From Fredinandcohnia aciditolerans (lineage in GTDB: Bacteria > Bacillota > Bacilli > Bacillales > Bacillaceae_L), in assembly GCA_003640645.1 (NCBI GenBank), contig QGHH01000003.1, positions 186,001-250,000 on the forward strand: 64,000 bases of DNA, given 5' to 3'. The translations under genes were made by a program, and so were the position numbers. Position 1 is the first letter of the stretch; every line of letters begins with the position of its first letter. The notes beneath the pieces were generated by a model. That model did not search any database. It was given only the letters and a program-made list of their open reading frames with translations, and was not told where the DNA came from. Shown here one piece after another: positions 9,070 to 19,362 of this stretch.

Positions 9070-9072
9070 TAA

Positions 9073-10551
<1,479 letters not shown>

Positions 10552-10705
10552 GAAATTGTTTTTGTTTGAACTATTATTAATAGTAGAAGTGTGGCTTTCT
10601 GGCCATGGGATATAAAAATTAGTTCGATTATTTGTGATGGGATCTAACAGTATAGGATAATAAAGTATGGTTATCACTAATACACAAAAAAATAATTTTG
10701 AAATG

Positions 10706-10732
10706 GAGATGAGGGAACTCATCTCTTTTTGT
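10706..10732 (+). terminator. Rho-independent terminator of the beta-glucoside operon
   Basis: GAGATGAG and CTCATCTC form an 8-bp stem with GGAA loop, followed directly by TTTTTG. It lies 155 bases after the GH1 gene. The rest of 10552-11054 is AT-rich with no recognisable gene. Confidence 0.85.
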
Positions 10733-10987
10733 TTTACATACAGAAGAGGTAGATAGCCTTGTTTTAATTACAGGTATAAAATAAAAAGAAAAATAATTAT
10801 TCAATAATATTATTATGGATTACTACAAAAATTTTGTGCAATATCAAATCTATTGTTCGATTCCTAAGAAAAAGTAATTTTCATTTTTAAAGTTATTTAT
10901 CGAAATAATATTGCTAAGGGATAAATATTTTCAGGGAATAATAAACAATTCGTTATTTTTAAAAAAATAAATATTTTCTAAAAAAAC

Positions 10988-11011
10988 CACTACCATACTT
11001 GTATGGTAGTG
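10988..11011. promoter_or_regulatory. 24-bp perfect inverted repeat, GntR operator candidate
   Basis: CACTACCATAC-TT-GTATGGTAGTG has perfect 11-base arms. It lies just upstream of the extended -10 of the GntR gene, so it is the likely autoregulatory operator for the sugar-acid operon. Confidence 0.7.
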
Positions 11012-11020
11012 TGGTAATAT
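11012..11020 (+). promoter_or_regulatory. Extended -10 promoter of the gntR/TRAP operon
   Basis: TGG-TAATAT is an extended -10 box directly next to the operator palindrome; no good -35 is seen. A repressor on the palindrome would cover this promoter. Confidence 0.55.
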
Positions 11021-11054
11021 AAGAGTCGTAAAGAAAAGGAGGGCTATAATCTAA

Positions 11055-11741
11055 ATGTTAGACATTAGTGCAAAACATAAAGTTAGCAATTACTCAACAA
11101 GAGACTATGTATATGAAGTATTAAAAGAAAACATTATCTCTCTCAAGTTAGAACCAGGAAGAAGTATTTCAGAAAAAGAGATTTCTGAAATGATCAATGT
11201 TAGTAGAACGCCGGTTCGAGAAGCATTTGTAAAATTGGCTCAAGAAGATTTACTTGAGGTTTATCCTCAAAGAGGTACATACATTTCTCTAATTGATTTG
11301 AAACATGTAGAAGAAGCAAGGTTTATTAGGGAACATCTCGAAAGAGCAGCAGTGAAAGAAGCTTGCTATAAATTATCAAGTGAAAATCTTTTAAAACTAA
11401 AACATAATCTCAGTTTGCAAATATTGTGTGTGGAAGAAAAAAATTATACAAGGTTATACGAACTGGATGAAGAATTCCATCACACGATAACAACTGAAAG
11501 TGGTAGGCCACTTATCTGGAATGTTATTCAACAAATGAATGCTCATTTAAACCGATTTAGAATGTTAAGTTTGGCCGCTAATTATAATTGGGAATTAATA
11601 TTGTCTCAGCATCAAACCATCATTACAGCGATAGAAGAGAGGAACCCTGAGTTAGCGGAAAAAGCCATGGAAGAACATTTAACGAAGATGCTATTTGAAC
11701 AGGATGACTTGAAGAAGGAATATAGCCAGTATTTTAAATAA
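11055..11741 (+). CDS. GntR-family regulator, FCD (FadR) subfamily
   Basis: A 228-residue protein. The N-terminal winged helix-turn-helix (residues about 15-80) contains SEKEISEMINVSRTPVREAF. The C-terminal all-helical FCD sensor domain contains the metal-site residues DEEFH and HQTIITAIEERNPELAEKAM. This subfamily typically senses sugar acids such as mannonate, fructuronate or KDG (family knowledge). It heads the TRAP/uxu operon and probably represses it through the palindrome at 10988. Confidence 0.9.
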   Translation: MLDISAKHKVSNYSTRDYVYEVLKENIISLKLEPGRSISEKEISEMINVSRTPVREAFVKLAQEDLLEVYPQRGTYISLIDLKHVEEARFIREHLERAAVKEACYKLSSENLLKLKHNLSLQILCVEEKNYTRLYELDEEFHHTITTESGRPLIWNVIQQMNAHLNRFRMLSLAANYNWELILSQHQTIITAIEERNPELAEKAMEEHLTKMLFEQDDLKKEYSQYFK

Positions 11742-11761
11742 CAATTTTTTTTTCGATTGGA

Positions 11762-11776
11762 TTGAAAGCGCTTTAT
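11762..11776. promoter_or_regulatory. cre-like box before the TRAP genes
   Basis: TTGAAAGCGCTTTAT resembles the CcpA site with a palindromic AAGCGCTT core but lacks the C near the 3' end. It lies between gntR and dctP and could act as a roadblock. A short inverted repeat, ACGTAG-N8-CTACGT, follows at 11790-11809. Confidence 0.5.
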
Positions 11777-11838
11777 ATTGGGGTTGAAAACGTAGTCCAT
11801 GATCTACGTAAAAATAAAATGGCAGGGGGAAATAGGAG

Positions 11839-12861
11839 ATGAATGTTAAAGGTAAGGTATTTTCAGTTTTACTTATTCTTTCCATGTTATTGTTAACTGC
11901 ATGTAAAGGTGATCAAGCAGCAGGTGATGGTAATGGATCCGGTGATAAGAAAGGTGAGTACACATTAAAAATAGCCACAGCATTGACGGAATCAGATCCT
12001 ATTTATCAAGGATTGGTAGCACTTAAAGAAAGTGTAGAAGAAAAAACAAATGGTGAAGTAGTGTTTGAGATTTTTGGAGGGGGCTCACTTGGGGAAGATA
12101 GTGACATTATCGAACAAGCAAAAGTAGGGGCAAATGTAGCAGTTCTAACAGATGCTGGTCGATTAGCGGAGATGGTTCATGAAATTGGTATATTATCAGC
12201 ACCTTATTTGGTTGATAGTTATGAAGAAGCTAATAAAGTTGTACAGTCAGATTTATTTAAGGGTTGGGAACAAAGGTTGGCAGATGAGCAAAATCTGCAA
12301 GTTCTGTCTTTTAACTGGTATCAAGGGGATCGCCACTTATTAACAAACAAAAAAATTGAAAAACCAGAAGATCTTAAGGGGATTCAAATGAGAACAGCAG
12401 GATCACCAATTTCGCTAGAAACTGTATCTGCTATGGGAGCAAGTCCTGTTGGCTTAGCATGGGCTGAAGTGTATCCAGGGCTACAACAAGGCGTTATCGA
12501 TGCTGCAGAAGCACATCATTCCGCTACTTTTGGTGCCAACTTACAAGAGGTAATTGGTTATATTACTAAAACAAGTCATTTCCAGTTATTAACTGGACTT
12601 GTTACGTCAGCAGACTGGATGGCAACTCTTCCAAAGGAATATCAAGAAATCATTTATGAAGAGTCAATAAAAGCGGCAGAGGTTGCATCAAATAATATTT
12701 TGAAAATGTCAGCAGATTTTGAACAAAAATTAATAGATGCTGGTGTAGAAGTTAATGAAGTAGACACTGAACCGTTTAAAAAAGCGACGGATAAGGTTTA
12801 TGACAAGTTTGATGGATACCAAGATTTACGTAAAGAGGTTAATAAAATACTAGGAAAATAG
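11839..12861 (+). CDS. TRAP transporter substrate-binding lipoprotein (DctP family)
   Basis: A 340-residue protein with signal peptide and lipobox LTAC (Cys22), as expected for a Gram-positive TRAP receptor. The mature part shows DctP features, including LKIATALTESDPIYQG and the carboxylate-binding segment GIQMRTAGSPISLETVSAMG, whose Arg normally pairs with the substrate carboxylate. With UxuA and a YiaK-like reductase in the operon, a sugar acid (gulonate, mannonate, a uronate or diketogulonate) is the likely ligand. ATG 11839 follows AGGGGGA. Confidence 0.9.
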   Translation: MNVKGKVFSVLLILSMLLLTACKGDQAAGDGNGSGDKKGEYTLKIATALTESDPIYQGLVALKESVEEKTNGEVVFEIFGGGSLGEDSDIIEQAKVGANVAVLTDAGRLAEMVHEIGILSAPYLVDSYEEANKVVQSDLFKGWEQRLADEQNLQVLSFNWYQGDRHLLTNKKIEKPEDLKGIQMRTAGSPISLETVSAMGASPVGLAWAEVYPGLQQGVIDAAEAHHSATFGANLQEVIGYITKTSHFQLLTGLVTSADWMATLPKEYQEIIYEESIKAAEVASNNILKMSADFEQKLIDAGVEVNEVDTEPFKKATDKVYDKFDGYQDLRKEVNKILGK

Positions 12862-12872
12862 AGAGTGATAAT

Positions 12873-13370
12873 ATGATAAAAAAAATGGCTAAAGGTTACG
12901 TGAAGGCTGAAAATTTTATAACAAATTTTCTAATGATCGGTATTGTAATTTTTGTCTTTTTAGCGGCTGTCATGAGATGGGTGGGGTACCCCATCTCTTG
13001 GTCTGTTGAGTTTGCTCAATTATTATTTGTTTGGGCAATTTTCTTAGGCGCTAACCGTTGTTTGCGAGAAGATAAACACATTAGTGTTGATTTTCTTACA
13101 AAAAAATTTCCAGTGAAAGTAAGCTTTGGGATAGAAATTCTGATGAACTTATTTGTTTTAGCATTTCTTATTTTCTTAGGGTATTACGGTATTCTATTGA
13201 GTGTTGAGAATTCAGAAAGAATGATTAATAACCTTTCACTTAGTTATTCTTTGGTAACTTTATCTGTGCCAATTGGAAGTATTCTAATGATTATAACTCT
13301 CCTTGTTAAAATAAAAGGAAAATTTAATTTTACAAAAAACGTTTCGGGAAATGTAAATATAAAGGGGTGA
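12873..13370 (+). CDS. TRAP transporter small membrane subunit (DctQ family)
   Basis: A 165-residue protein with four predicted membrane helices and the family pattern WSVEFAQLLFVWAIFLGANRC after helix 2 (residues about 48-68). It pairs with the DctM subunit 5 bases downstream and sits 11 bases after the receptor gene. It bridges receptor and channel in a sodium-driven importer. Confidence 0.9.
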   Translation: MIKKMAKGYVKAENFITNFLMIGIVIFVFLAAVMRWVGYPISWSVEFAQLLFVWAIFLGANRCLREDKHISVDFLTKKFPVKVSFGIEILMNLFVLAFLIFLGYYGILLSVENSERMINNLSLSYSLVTLSVPIGSILMIITLLVKIKGKFNFTKNVSGNVNIKG

Positions 13371-13375
13371 TATAA

Positions 13376-14656
13376 ATGTTACTTGTTGCTGTTATTTTCT
13401 TCATTTTACTATTTCTAAATATGCCAGTTGCTTTTGCAATCGGTATTGCCAGTTTATCGTTTTTTCTATTTGCGCCCAGTTTACCAATTGAAATAGTAAC
13501 TCAAAGGATGGTTGCAGGGACACAGTCCTTTCCATTACTTGCCGTTCCATTCTTTATCTTAGCAGGTAATCTAATGAATTCATCTGGTATTACATCACGT
13601 CTTATTCGTTTTGCAAATTCTCTTACAGGTCATCTAAGAGGAAGCCTCGCTCACGTGTCAATCGTTCTTAGTACCATCATGGGTGGTGTATCTGGATCTG
13701 CAAATGCAGATGCAGCGATGCAAAGTAGAATACTAGGGCATCAAATGGTTGCAAGGGGTTATTCGGGTGGCTATTCTGCTGGTGTTATCGCAGTAAGTTC
13801 ATTGATTACAGCAACTATTCCACCAAGTATTGGCCTTATTTTATATGGTTACGTCGGGGAAGTTTCGATTGGAAAGCTTTTCTTAGCAGGGGTAATCCCA
13901 GGGATCCTTATGATGGTATTCTTAATGGTTGTATCCTATGTAATTGCTAGAAAAAGAGGTTACGATGAAAATGTTGTAATGAAGAAAGCAACTCTCAAGG
14001 AAGTGGGGGTTTCTTTCAAAGAAAGTATTTGGGCACTATTATTCCCCGTTATCCTTATAGTGGGTATTCGCTTTGGCGTATTTACTGCTTCTGAAGCAGG
14101 TGCGTTTGCAGTTGTTTATGCACTTGTTATCGGTTTCTTTGTTTATAAAGAACTGAATTGGAAAAATTTTATCGAATCAATAGAACAGTCTGTCATTGAT
14201 AATGCATCGATTCTATTAATTATTGCAACGTCATCCATCTTAGGATTCCTCATTACATACGAAAGATTACCAAATAATGCTGCAGACTTCTTAATAGGTC
14301 TTACAAGTAACGCAACCCTACTATTAATCTTAATATTAGTTTTTCTTATTGTTGCAGGCATGTTCGTTGAATCGACTGTACTTGTCTTATTGCTTACACC
14401 AATCTTTTTGCCAATCGTCGAACAAATTGGTGTAGACCCTGTTCACTTTGGAATATTAATGATGACAATCGTTACAATGGGAGGAATGACCCCGCCAGTA
14501 GGTGTAACGATGTATACGACAACCTCAATTATGAAAGTTCCAATTGAAGATTATGTGAAAGAATCAGTCCCATTTTTACTAGGGGTAATCGCATTACTAG
14601 CATTGTTATTGTTGGTACCCGAAATTGTTTTATTTTTACCAGATTTACTAATGTAA
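13376..14656 (+). CDS. TRAP transporter large permease (DctM family)
   Basis: A 426-residue protein with about 12 membrane segments. Characteristic stretches are SGSANADAAMQSR, TATIPPSIGLILYGY and MGGMTPPVGVTMYTT, the paired hairpin regions of this fold. It is the sodium-coupled channel subunit. AAGGGGTGAT precedes the ATG. The E. coli YiaMNO TRAP system, which takes up 2,3-diketogulonate, is a useful parallel because a YiaK-like gene is in the same operon. Confidence 0.9.
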   Translation: MLLVAVIFFILLFLNMPVAFAIGIASLSFFLFAPSLPIEIVTQRMVAGTQSFPLLAVPFFILAGNLMNSSGITSRLIRFANSLTGHLRGSLAHVSIVLSTIMGGVSGSANADAAMQSRILGHQMVARGYSGGYSAGVIAVSSLITATIPPSIGLILYGYVGEVSIGKLFLAGVIPGILMMVFLMVVSYVIARKRGYDENVVMKKATLKEVGVSFKESIWALLFPVILIVGIRFGVFTASEAGAFAVVYALVIGFFVYKELNWKNFIESIEQSVIDNASILLIIATSSILGFLITYERLPNNAADFLIGLTSNATLLLILILVFLIVAGMFVESTVLVLLLTPIFLPIVEQIGVDPVHFGILMMTIVTMGGMTPPVGVTMYTTTSIMKVPIEDYVKESVPFLLGVIALLALLLLVPEIVLFLPDLLM

Positions 14657-14745
14657 ATTTTTTTTCAAATATAAGTAATGAAGTAAATGTAACATTCTAA
14701 GAAATATATTTCGAACAAAATAATGACAACCGTAGGTGAAGAAAA

Positions 14746-15834
14746 TTGAAAATGGTATTTAGGTGGTTTGGAGACGGTAATGATCATGTGAGCCTCTCCG
14801 AAATAAAACAAATTCCGGGAGTTACCGGGGTTGTATGGTCACTACACGATCTTGAACCTGGTGAAAAATGGCCAAATGAAAGAATTCAAGAAATGAAAAG
14901 CTTAGCTGACAGATATCACTTTAATATAGATGTAGTCGAAAGTGTAAATGTCCATGAAGATATCAAATTGGGACTCCCAACACGAACGAAGTACATTGAA
15001 AATTATATACAGACAATTAAGGAACTAGCGAGTGTCGGTGTAAAGGTAATTTGTTATAATTTCATGCCTGTGTTTGATTGGATTCGGACAGATTTGTTTA
15101 GGGAAATGGAGGATGGATCTACTGCTTTATTTTATGAAAAGTCAAAGGTAGAAAACATGAATCCAGAAGAACTTGTAAACAGATTCTCAAACTATCAAGA
15201 TTCTACCTTGCCAGGTTGGGAACCTGAACGAATGGGAAGACTTTCGGAGTTATTTGAAGCCTATAAGGATTTTACAGATGAAATGCTTTGGGCCAACTTA
15301 CAGTATTTTTTAGAAAGAATCATACCAGTTGCAGAAGAATATGACATTAAGATGGCTATTCATCCGGATGATCCACCGTGGTCTATGTTTGGTTTACCAA
15401 GGATAATTACAAATAAAGAAAATATTTCAAGGTTATTAAGTATCGTAGATAGCCCATACAACGGAATAACTTTATGTAGTGGTTCCTTGGGAGCAAATGA
15501 ATCAAATGATATCTCTGAAATGATTAGGGAGTTTGGAAGTAGAATCCACTTTGCACATATTCGTAATATTAAGCGATTTGAAAATGGAGATTTTATTGAA
15601 ACATCGCATAGAGAGAGTGATGGTTCACTTGATATCGTTGGAATTGTAAAGGCTTACCATGATATTGGTTTTACAGGATATGCCAGACCAGATCATGGTA
15701 GACACATATGGGAAGAAAAGTGTCGACCTGGATACGGACTATATGATCGCGCACTAGGCATTATGTATATTTGGGGCATATGGGATTCACTTCAAAGAAT
15801 GAAGGGAGAACATGTTAATGTTATTACGAAGTGA
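14746..15834 (+). CDS. uxuA: D-mannonate dehydratase
   Basis: A 362-residue TIM-barrel enzyme that converts D-mannonate to 2-keto-3-deoxygluconate. The N-terminus [26 protein letters not shown], the metal-site region [15 protein letters not shown] and the segment YARPDHGRH are UxuA hallmarks. The start is probably TTG 14746, seven bases after AGGTGA, because family members begin MKM; the ATG at 14752 is the alternative. The 3' end overlaps the next gene by 23 bases, so translation is likely coupled. Confidence 0.93.
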   Translation: MKMVFRWFGDGNDHVSLSEIKQIPGVTGVVWSLHDLEPGEKWPNERIQEMKSLADRYHFNIDVVESVNVHEDIKLGLPTRTKYIENYIQTIKELASVGVKVICYNFMPVFDWIRTDLFREMEDGSTALFYEKSKVENMNPEELVNRFSNYQDSTLPGWEPERMGRLSELFEAYKDFTDEMLWANLQYFLERIIPVAEEYDIKMAIHPDDPPWSMFGLPRIITNKENISRLLSIVDSPYNGITLCSGSLGANESNDISEMIREFGSRIHFAHIRNIKRFENGDFIETSHRESDGSLDIVGIVKAYHDIGFTGYARPDHGRHIWEEKCRPGYGLYDRALGIMYIWGIWDSLQRMKGEHVNVITK

Positions 15835-16666
15835 GGGACTAAAAGGTAAAGTTGCTGTTATCACAGGTGGTAGTGGAGTGTTGTGTAGTGCGATGGCAAA
15901 GGAACTTGGAAGACAAGGTGCCAAAGTAGCTATTATTAACAGGAATTTAGAAAAGGGAAAAATAGTTGAACAAGTCATCACCGATGCAGGAGGAGAAGCT
16001 TTGGCGATTTCTTGTGATGTTTTAAATAAGAATGATGTACAAAAAGCAAGAGACATCATAACTGAAAAACTAGGCGTTTGCGATATATTAATTAATGGTG
16101 CAGGAGGAAACCATCCGAAAGGAATTACTACGAAAGAAACTTTTAACATAGAAGATCTTGAGAATGATCAACTTCAGACTTTTTTTGATTTAACGACAGA
16201 AGGATTTGGTTTTGTTTTTGATCTTAATATACTAGGGACACTAATCCCAACTCAAGTTTTTGCAAAGGACATGGTAAATCGAAAAGGGACAGTTATCATC
16301 AACATGTCGTCGATGAGTGCACCTTCCCCCATGACAAAGGTTCCGGCATATAGTGCTGCAAAATCTGGAATAGAAAATTTAACCAAATGGTTAGCAGTTC
16401 ATTTTGCTGATTCTGGAATTCGTGTTAATGCTATTGCACCAGGTTTTTTCTTAACAGAACAAAATCGTAATCTATTAACGAATGAAGATGGTTCTCTAAC
16501 TGAGAGATCGAACAAGATCATCGGACATACTCCAATGAGAAGATTTGGTAAACCGGAAGACTTATTAGGTACATTACTATGGTTAGCTGATGAGAATATG
16601 TCAGGATTTGTTACAGGTATAACTGTTCCAGTTGATGGTGGATTTATGGCTTATTCAGGAGTTTAG
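15812..16666 (+). CDS. uxuB: D-mannonate oxidoreductase (fructuronate reductase), SDR type
   Basis: A 284-residue short-chain dehydrogenase. The NAD(P)-binding glycine motif is unusual ([15 protein letters not shown]), followed by NGAGG, the catalytic Ser in INMSSMSA and YSAAK. It matches the Bacillus-type UxuB that interconverts D-fructuronate and D-mannonate, and it directly follows uxuA. Starts at 15812 or 15818 both fit the AGGGAG site. The symbol rests on family resemblance plus context. Confidence 0.85.
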   Translation: MLMLLRSEGLKGKVAVITGGSGVLCSAMAKELGRQGAKVAIINRNLEKGKIVEQVITDAGGEALAISCDVLNKNDVQKARDIITEKLGVCDILINGAGGNHPKGITTKETFNIEDLENDQLQTFFDLTTEGFGFVFDLNILGTLIPTQVFAKDMVNRKGTVIINMSSMSAPSPMTKVPAYSAAKSGIENLTKWLAVHFADSGIRVNAIAPGFFLTEQNRNLLTNEDGSLTERSNKIIGHTPMRRFGKPEDLLGTLLWLADENMSGFVTGITVPVDGGFMAYSGV

Positions 16667-16734
16667 ATATTTTAATAATAAAATCTAACTGCCAAGTTAA
16701 ACTTTTACACTATTCTTAGAAGGGGAGTATGAAC

Positions 16735-17742
16735 ATGACGAGGATCAGCTTTGAAACGATGAAAAGTGAGATAAAAAGGGCATTTGTCAATGCTGGCATG
16801 AGTGAAGAAAAAGCAGAAATTTGTGCAAGGGTTCATACAGAGACTAGTTGCGATGGTGTCGCTTCTCATGGGCTTAATCGTGTTCCACGTTTTGTGGATT
16901 ATATCAAAAGAGGTTGGGTAGACGTTGATGCGGAACCAACGTTAGTTAAAAATTTGGGTGCTATTGAGATTTACAATGGTAATCGTGGCCCTGGAATACT
17001 AAATGCACTAACTGCAATGGATCGAGCGATGGAAATTGCGAAAACGTATGGTGTTGGAATTGTTACTTTACAAAATACAACCCATTGGATGCGTGGAGGT
17101 ACGTATGGATTAAAAGCTGTAAACAATGGGTTTATTGGGATTTGTTGGACCAATACAGAGTCCGTTATGCCAGCATGGGGAGCAAAAGACACAAGGGTAG
17201 GAAATAACCCGTTTGTCATGGCTGTTCCGCGTAAAAAGGGACATATTATTTTGGATATGGCAATGTCTCAATATTCGTACGGAAAACTACAAACGACGGA
17301 GTTGAAAAATGAGCTATTACCATTCCCAGGCGGTTTTGATGAGGAAGGAAACCTAACAAGAGAACCAGGTCCAATTGAGAGAACAAAGCGAATTTTACCA
17401 ATGGGGTATTGGAAAGGTTCTGGATTTTCTATTTTATTAGATGCTATTGCGGCTATCATGTCTGGTGGACTATCAACCAATGAAATTGATAAGGTACAGG
17501 AAGGAAGTTGTGGAGGGTGTTCCCAAGTATTTATCGCCTTGGACCCTAGCCAAATCAATGGAGAGGATTATACAGAAAAGATTACAGATGGTATTGCAGA
17601 ATTTATTAAAGCTTCTGAACCTGAACAAGATGGCGGTCAAGTCTATTACCCTGGAGAAAACTCATTAAATAATCGCAACAGAAATATGGAACAAGGAATA
17701 CCTGTTGATGATGGTATATGGAAAGAAGTATTGTCTCTATAG
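16735..17742 (+). CDS. 2,3-diketo-L-gulonate reductase-like oxidoreductase (YiaK/Ldh_2 family)
   Basis: A 335-residue member of the malate/L-lactate dehydrogenase 2 family, which has its own NAD(P) fold without a Rossmann GxGxxG. It follows E. coli YiaK (DlgD) over the whole length: SHGLNRVPRF, NTTHWMRGGTYG, GICWTNTESVMPAWGAK and LPMGYWKGSGFS all align. The ATG at 16735 is preferred, seven bases after GGGGAG; the ATG at 16729 is too close. It would reduce 2,3-diketo-L-gulonate to 3-dehydro-L-gulonate; another sugar acid is possible. Confidence 0.85.
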   Translation: MTRISFETMKSEIKRAFVNAGMSEEKAEICARVHTETSCDGVASHGLNRVPRFVDYIKRGWVDVDAEPTLVKNLGAIEIYNGNRGPGILNALTAMDRAMEIAKTYGVGIVTLQNTTHWMRGGTYGLKAVNNGFIGICWTNTESVMPAWGAKDTRVGNNPFVMAVPRKKGHIILDMAMSQYSYGKLQTTELKNELLPFPGGFDEEGNLTREPGPIERTKRILPMGYWKGSGFSILLDAIAAIMSGGLSTNEIDKVQEGSCGGCSQVFIALDPSQINGEDYTEKITDGIAEFIKASEPEQDGGQVYYPGENSLNNRNRNMEQGIPVDDGIWKEVLSL

Positions 17743-17832
17743 AGTGAATAAGCCTCAGATTCGAATAGAACTTTTTGTAGAAAATAGAACACGCGCTTAG
17801 AAGCATTCGATATTATAAAAAGGAGAATGTAG

Positions 17833-18849
17833 ATGAAAGCGACTTATGTAACGGAACCTGGAAAATTGGAAATAAAAGAGATTGCTGAGCCCCAAATCAC
17901 TAATGCTTATGATGTGAAAATCAAGGTTAAAGCAGGTGGCATTTGTGGTTCGGATATACATATTTATCATGGAACTTCTCCAGTAGCGACGTATCCTAGA
18001 GTTTTAGGGCACGAAATCGTGGGTGAAATTGTTGAGGTTGGTGAGTTAGTAAAGAAATTTAAGGTACAAGATCGAGTTGTAATAGATCCTATTATTAATT
18101 GTGAAGAGTGTTATCAATGTAAAAAGAATAGACCAAATTTATGTGTAAAATTAAGGGTTCGAGGTGTACATGAAGATGGTGGTTTCAGGGAATATCTTGT
18201 AACACCAGAAAAGAACATTTTTAAAATACCAGACTCTGTCTCCTATGAAGAAGCGGTAATGATTGAGCCATTTACAGTTGCTGCGCAAGTCAATTCACGT
18301 GGGCAAGTGGAAAAAGGTGATTATGTTTTTATAATGGGTTCCGGCCCTGCAGGACTGTGTGCACTAAAAGTGGCTAAAAACAAGGGAGCCATCTGTATTG
18401 TTTCGGACTTAGTTGATGAAAGGCTTGAAAATGCAAAAAGGCTAGGAGCAGATTATGTAATTAATGCAGGAAAAGAAAATGTAAATGAAAAGATTGATAA
18501 ATATACACAACATATTGGTGCAAATGTTGTGATAGACGCAGTTGGAAATGCTAGTTCATTTGAACAAGCAATTGAAGTAGTAAGTAAAGGCGGCAGGATT
18601 GTAGTTTTAGGTTTTACCGATAGACCATCTAAAATACCGCAATTACTAATTACAAAAGATGAGTTAGATATATGTGGTTCTAGACTACATGCTAATAAGT
18701 TCCCGGAAGTCATTGATTGGTTCAACAAGGGAGAAATCACAGGGAAAGACTTTATATCGCATATCTACCCATTTGAAAAAATTCAGGAAGCCATTCATCT
18801 AGTGGAAACTGAACCAATGAAGGTTTCAAAGGTGGTATTGACGTTTTAA
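17833..18849 (+). CDS. Zinc-dependent sugar-acid dehydrogenase (YjmD/LgoD-like)
   Basis: A 338-residue medium-chain dehydrogenase. Catalytic zinc ligands are in GGICGSD, LGHE and EP. Structural zinc cysteines are in INCEECYQCKKNRPNLC, and the cofactor site is GSGPAGL. Relatives include YjmD of the B. subtilis hexuronate locus and L-galactonate or L-gulonate 5-dehydrogenases. Oxidation of L-gulonate to D-fructuronate would feed straight into UxuB and UxuA upstream (inferred). Last gene of the operon. Confidence 0.85.
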   Translation: MKATYVTEPGKLEIKEIAEPQITNAYDVKIKVKAGGICGSDIHIYHGTSPVATYPRVLGHEIVGEIVEVGELVKKFKVQDRVVIDPIINCEECYQCKKNRPNLCVKLRVRGVHEDGGFREYLVTPEKNIFKIPDSVSYEEAVMIEPFTVAAQVNSRGQVEKGDYVFIMGSGPAGLCALKVAKNKGAICIVSDLVDERLENAKRLGADYVINAGKENVNEKIDKYTQHIGANVVIDAVGNASSFEQAIEVVSKGGRIVVLGFTDRPSKIPQLLITKDELDICGSRLHANKFPEVIDWFNKGEITGKDFISHIYPFEKIQEAIHLVETEPMKVSKVVLTF

Positions 18850-18898
18850 TAAAGTGTAAGAAACCATTTAAGTGAAGTTTCAACAGGGAATATTTATA

Positions 18899-18924
18899 GA
18901 AAGGTCGAGCTTCCTCGACCTTTC
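18899..18924 (+). terminator. Terminator of the sugar-acid operon
   Basis: GAAAGGTCGAG and CTCGACCTTTC form a perfect 11-bp stem with a CTTC loop. The following tract is only moderately T-rich. Confidence 0.8.
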
Positions 18925-19274
18925 TTCATACAAATTGTCTAGCAACATTCTTAATTTCTTCTTCATATTATGAAGAAAACAAATTAAGTCAGATATCCGT
19001 GAAGAGCATCTTATGAACCTCGAATAGGGACTATATCTCGTTCATCTCCAAAGCGTACAAGCTGACTAATTTCATATCTTCATACAAATTACCAACCTTA
19101 ATATAACTTTTTCACCAAAGATCACGTTAAAAATAAAATTTGTATCTAACATAGGCCAAAAGTTCTAAGTGTTTTTTAAATAAATAAAATTTTCTAAAAA
19201 TACTTGAAAGTTAAAAAAGGATTCTTTATACTAATGGTGAAGAACAAGCATTTGGAACCTTTTTACATATAAAA
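18925..19274. other. Gene-poor intergenic stretch
   Basis: No convincing gene is seen. A dyad TTCTTCATA-T-TATGAAGAA lies near 18958-18977. CTTCATACAAATT occurs twice (near 18923 and 19079). A short minus-strand open stretch near 19020-19085 reads YEISQLVRFGDERDIVPIRGS before a stop and may be a gene remnant. The right part is AT-rich and probably holds the promoter of the LacI gene. Confidence 0.4.
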
Positions 19275-19288
19275 TGCAACCGGTTACA
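19275..19288. promoter_or_regulatory. LacI-type operator upstream of lacI
   Basis: TGCAACCGGTTACA is a near-palindrome with the central CG of LacI operators. Two related sites, TGTAATCGGTTTCA and TGTAACCGGTTTAA, lie after the same lacI gene, so the three are probably read by its product. Confidence 0.65.
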
Positions 19289-19362
19289 TTTGTTTCATTC
19301 TCTTAAAATAATATATAGACTTACTAAACAAGCTAATATGGGAAACGATAAGGAGAAATATC

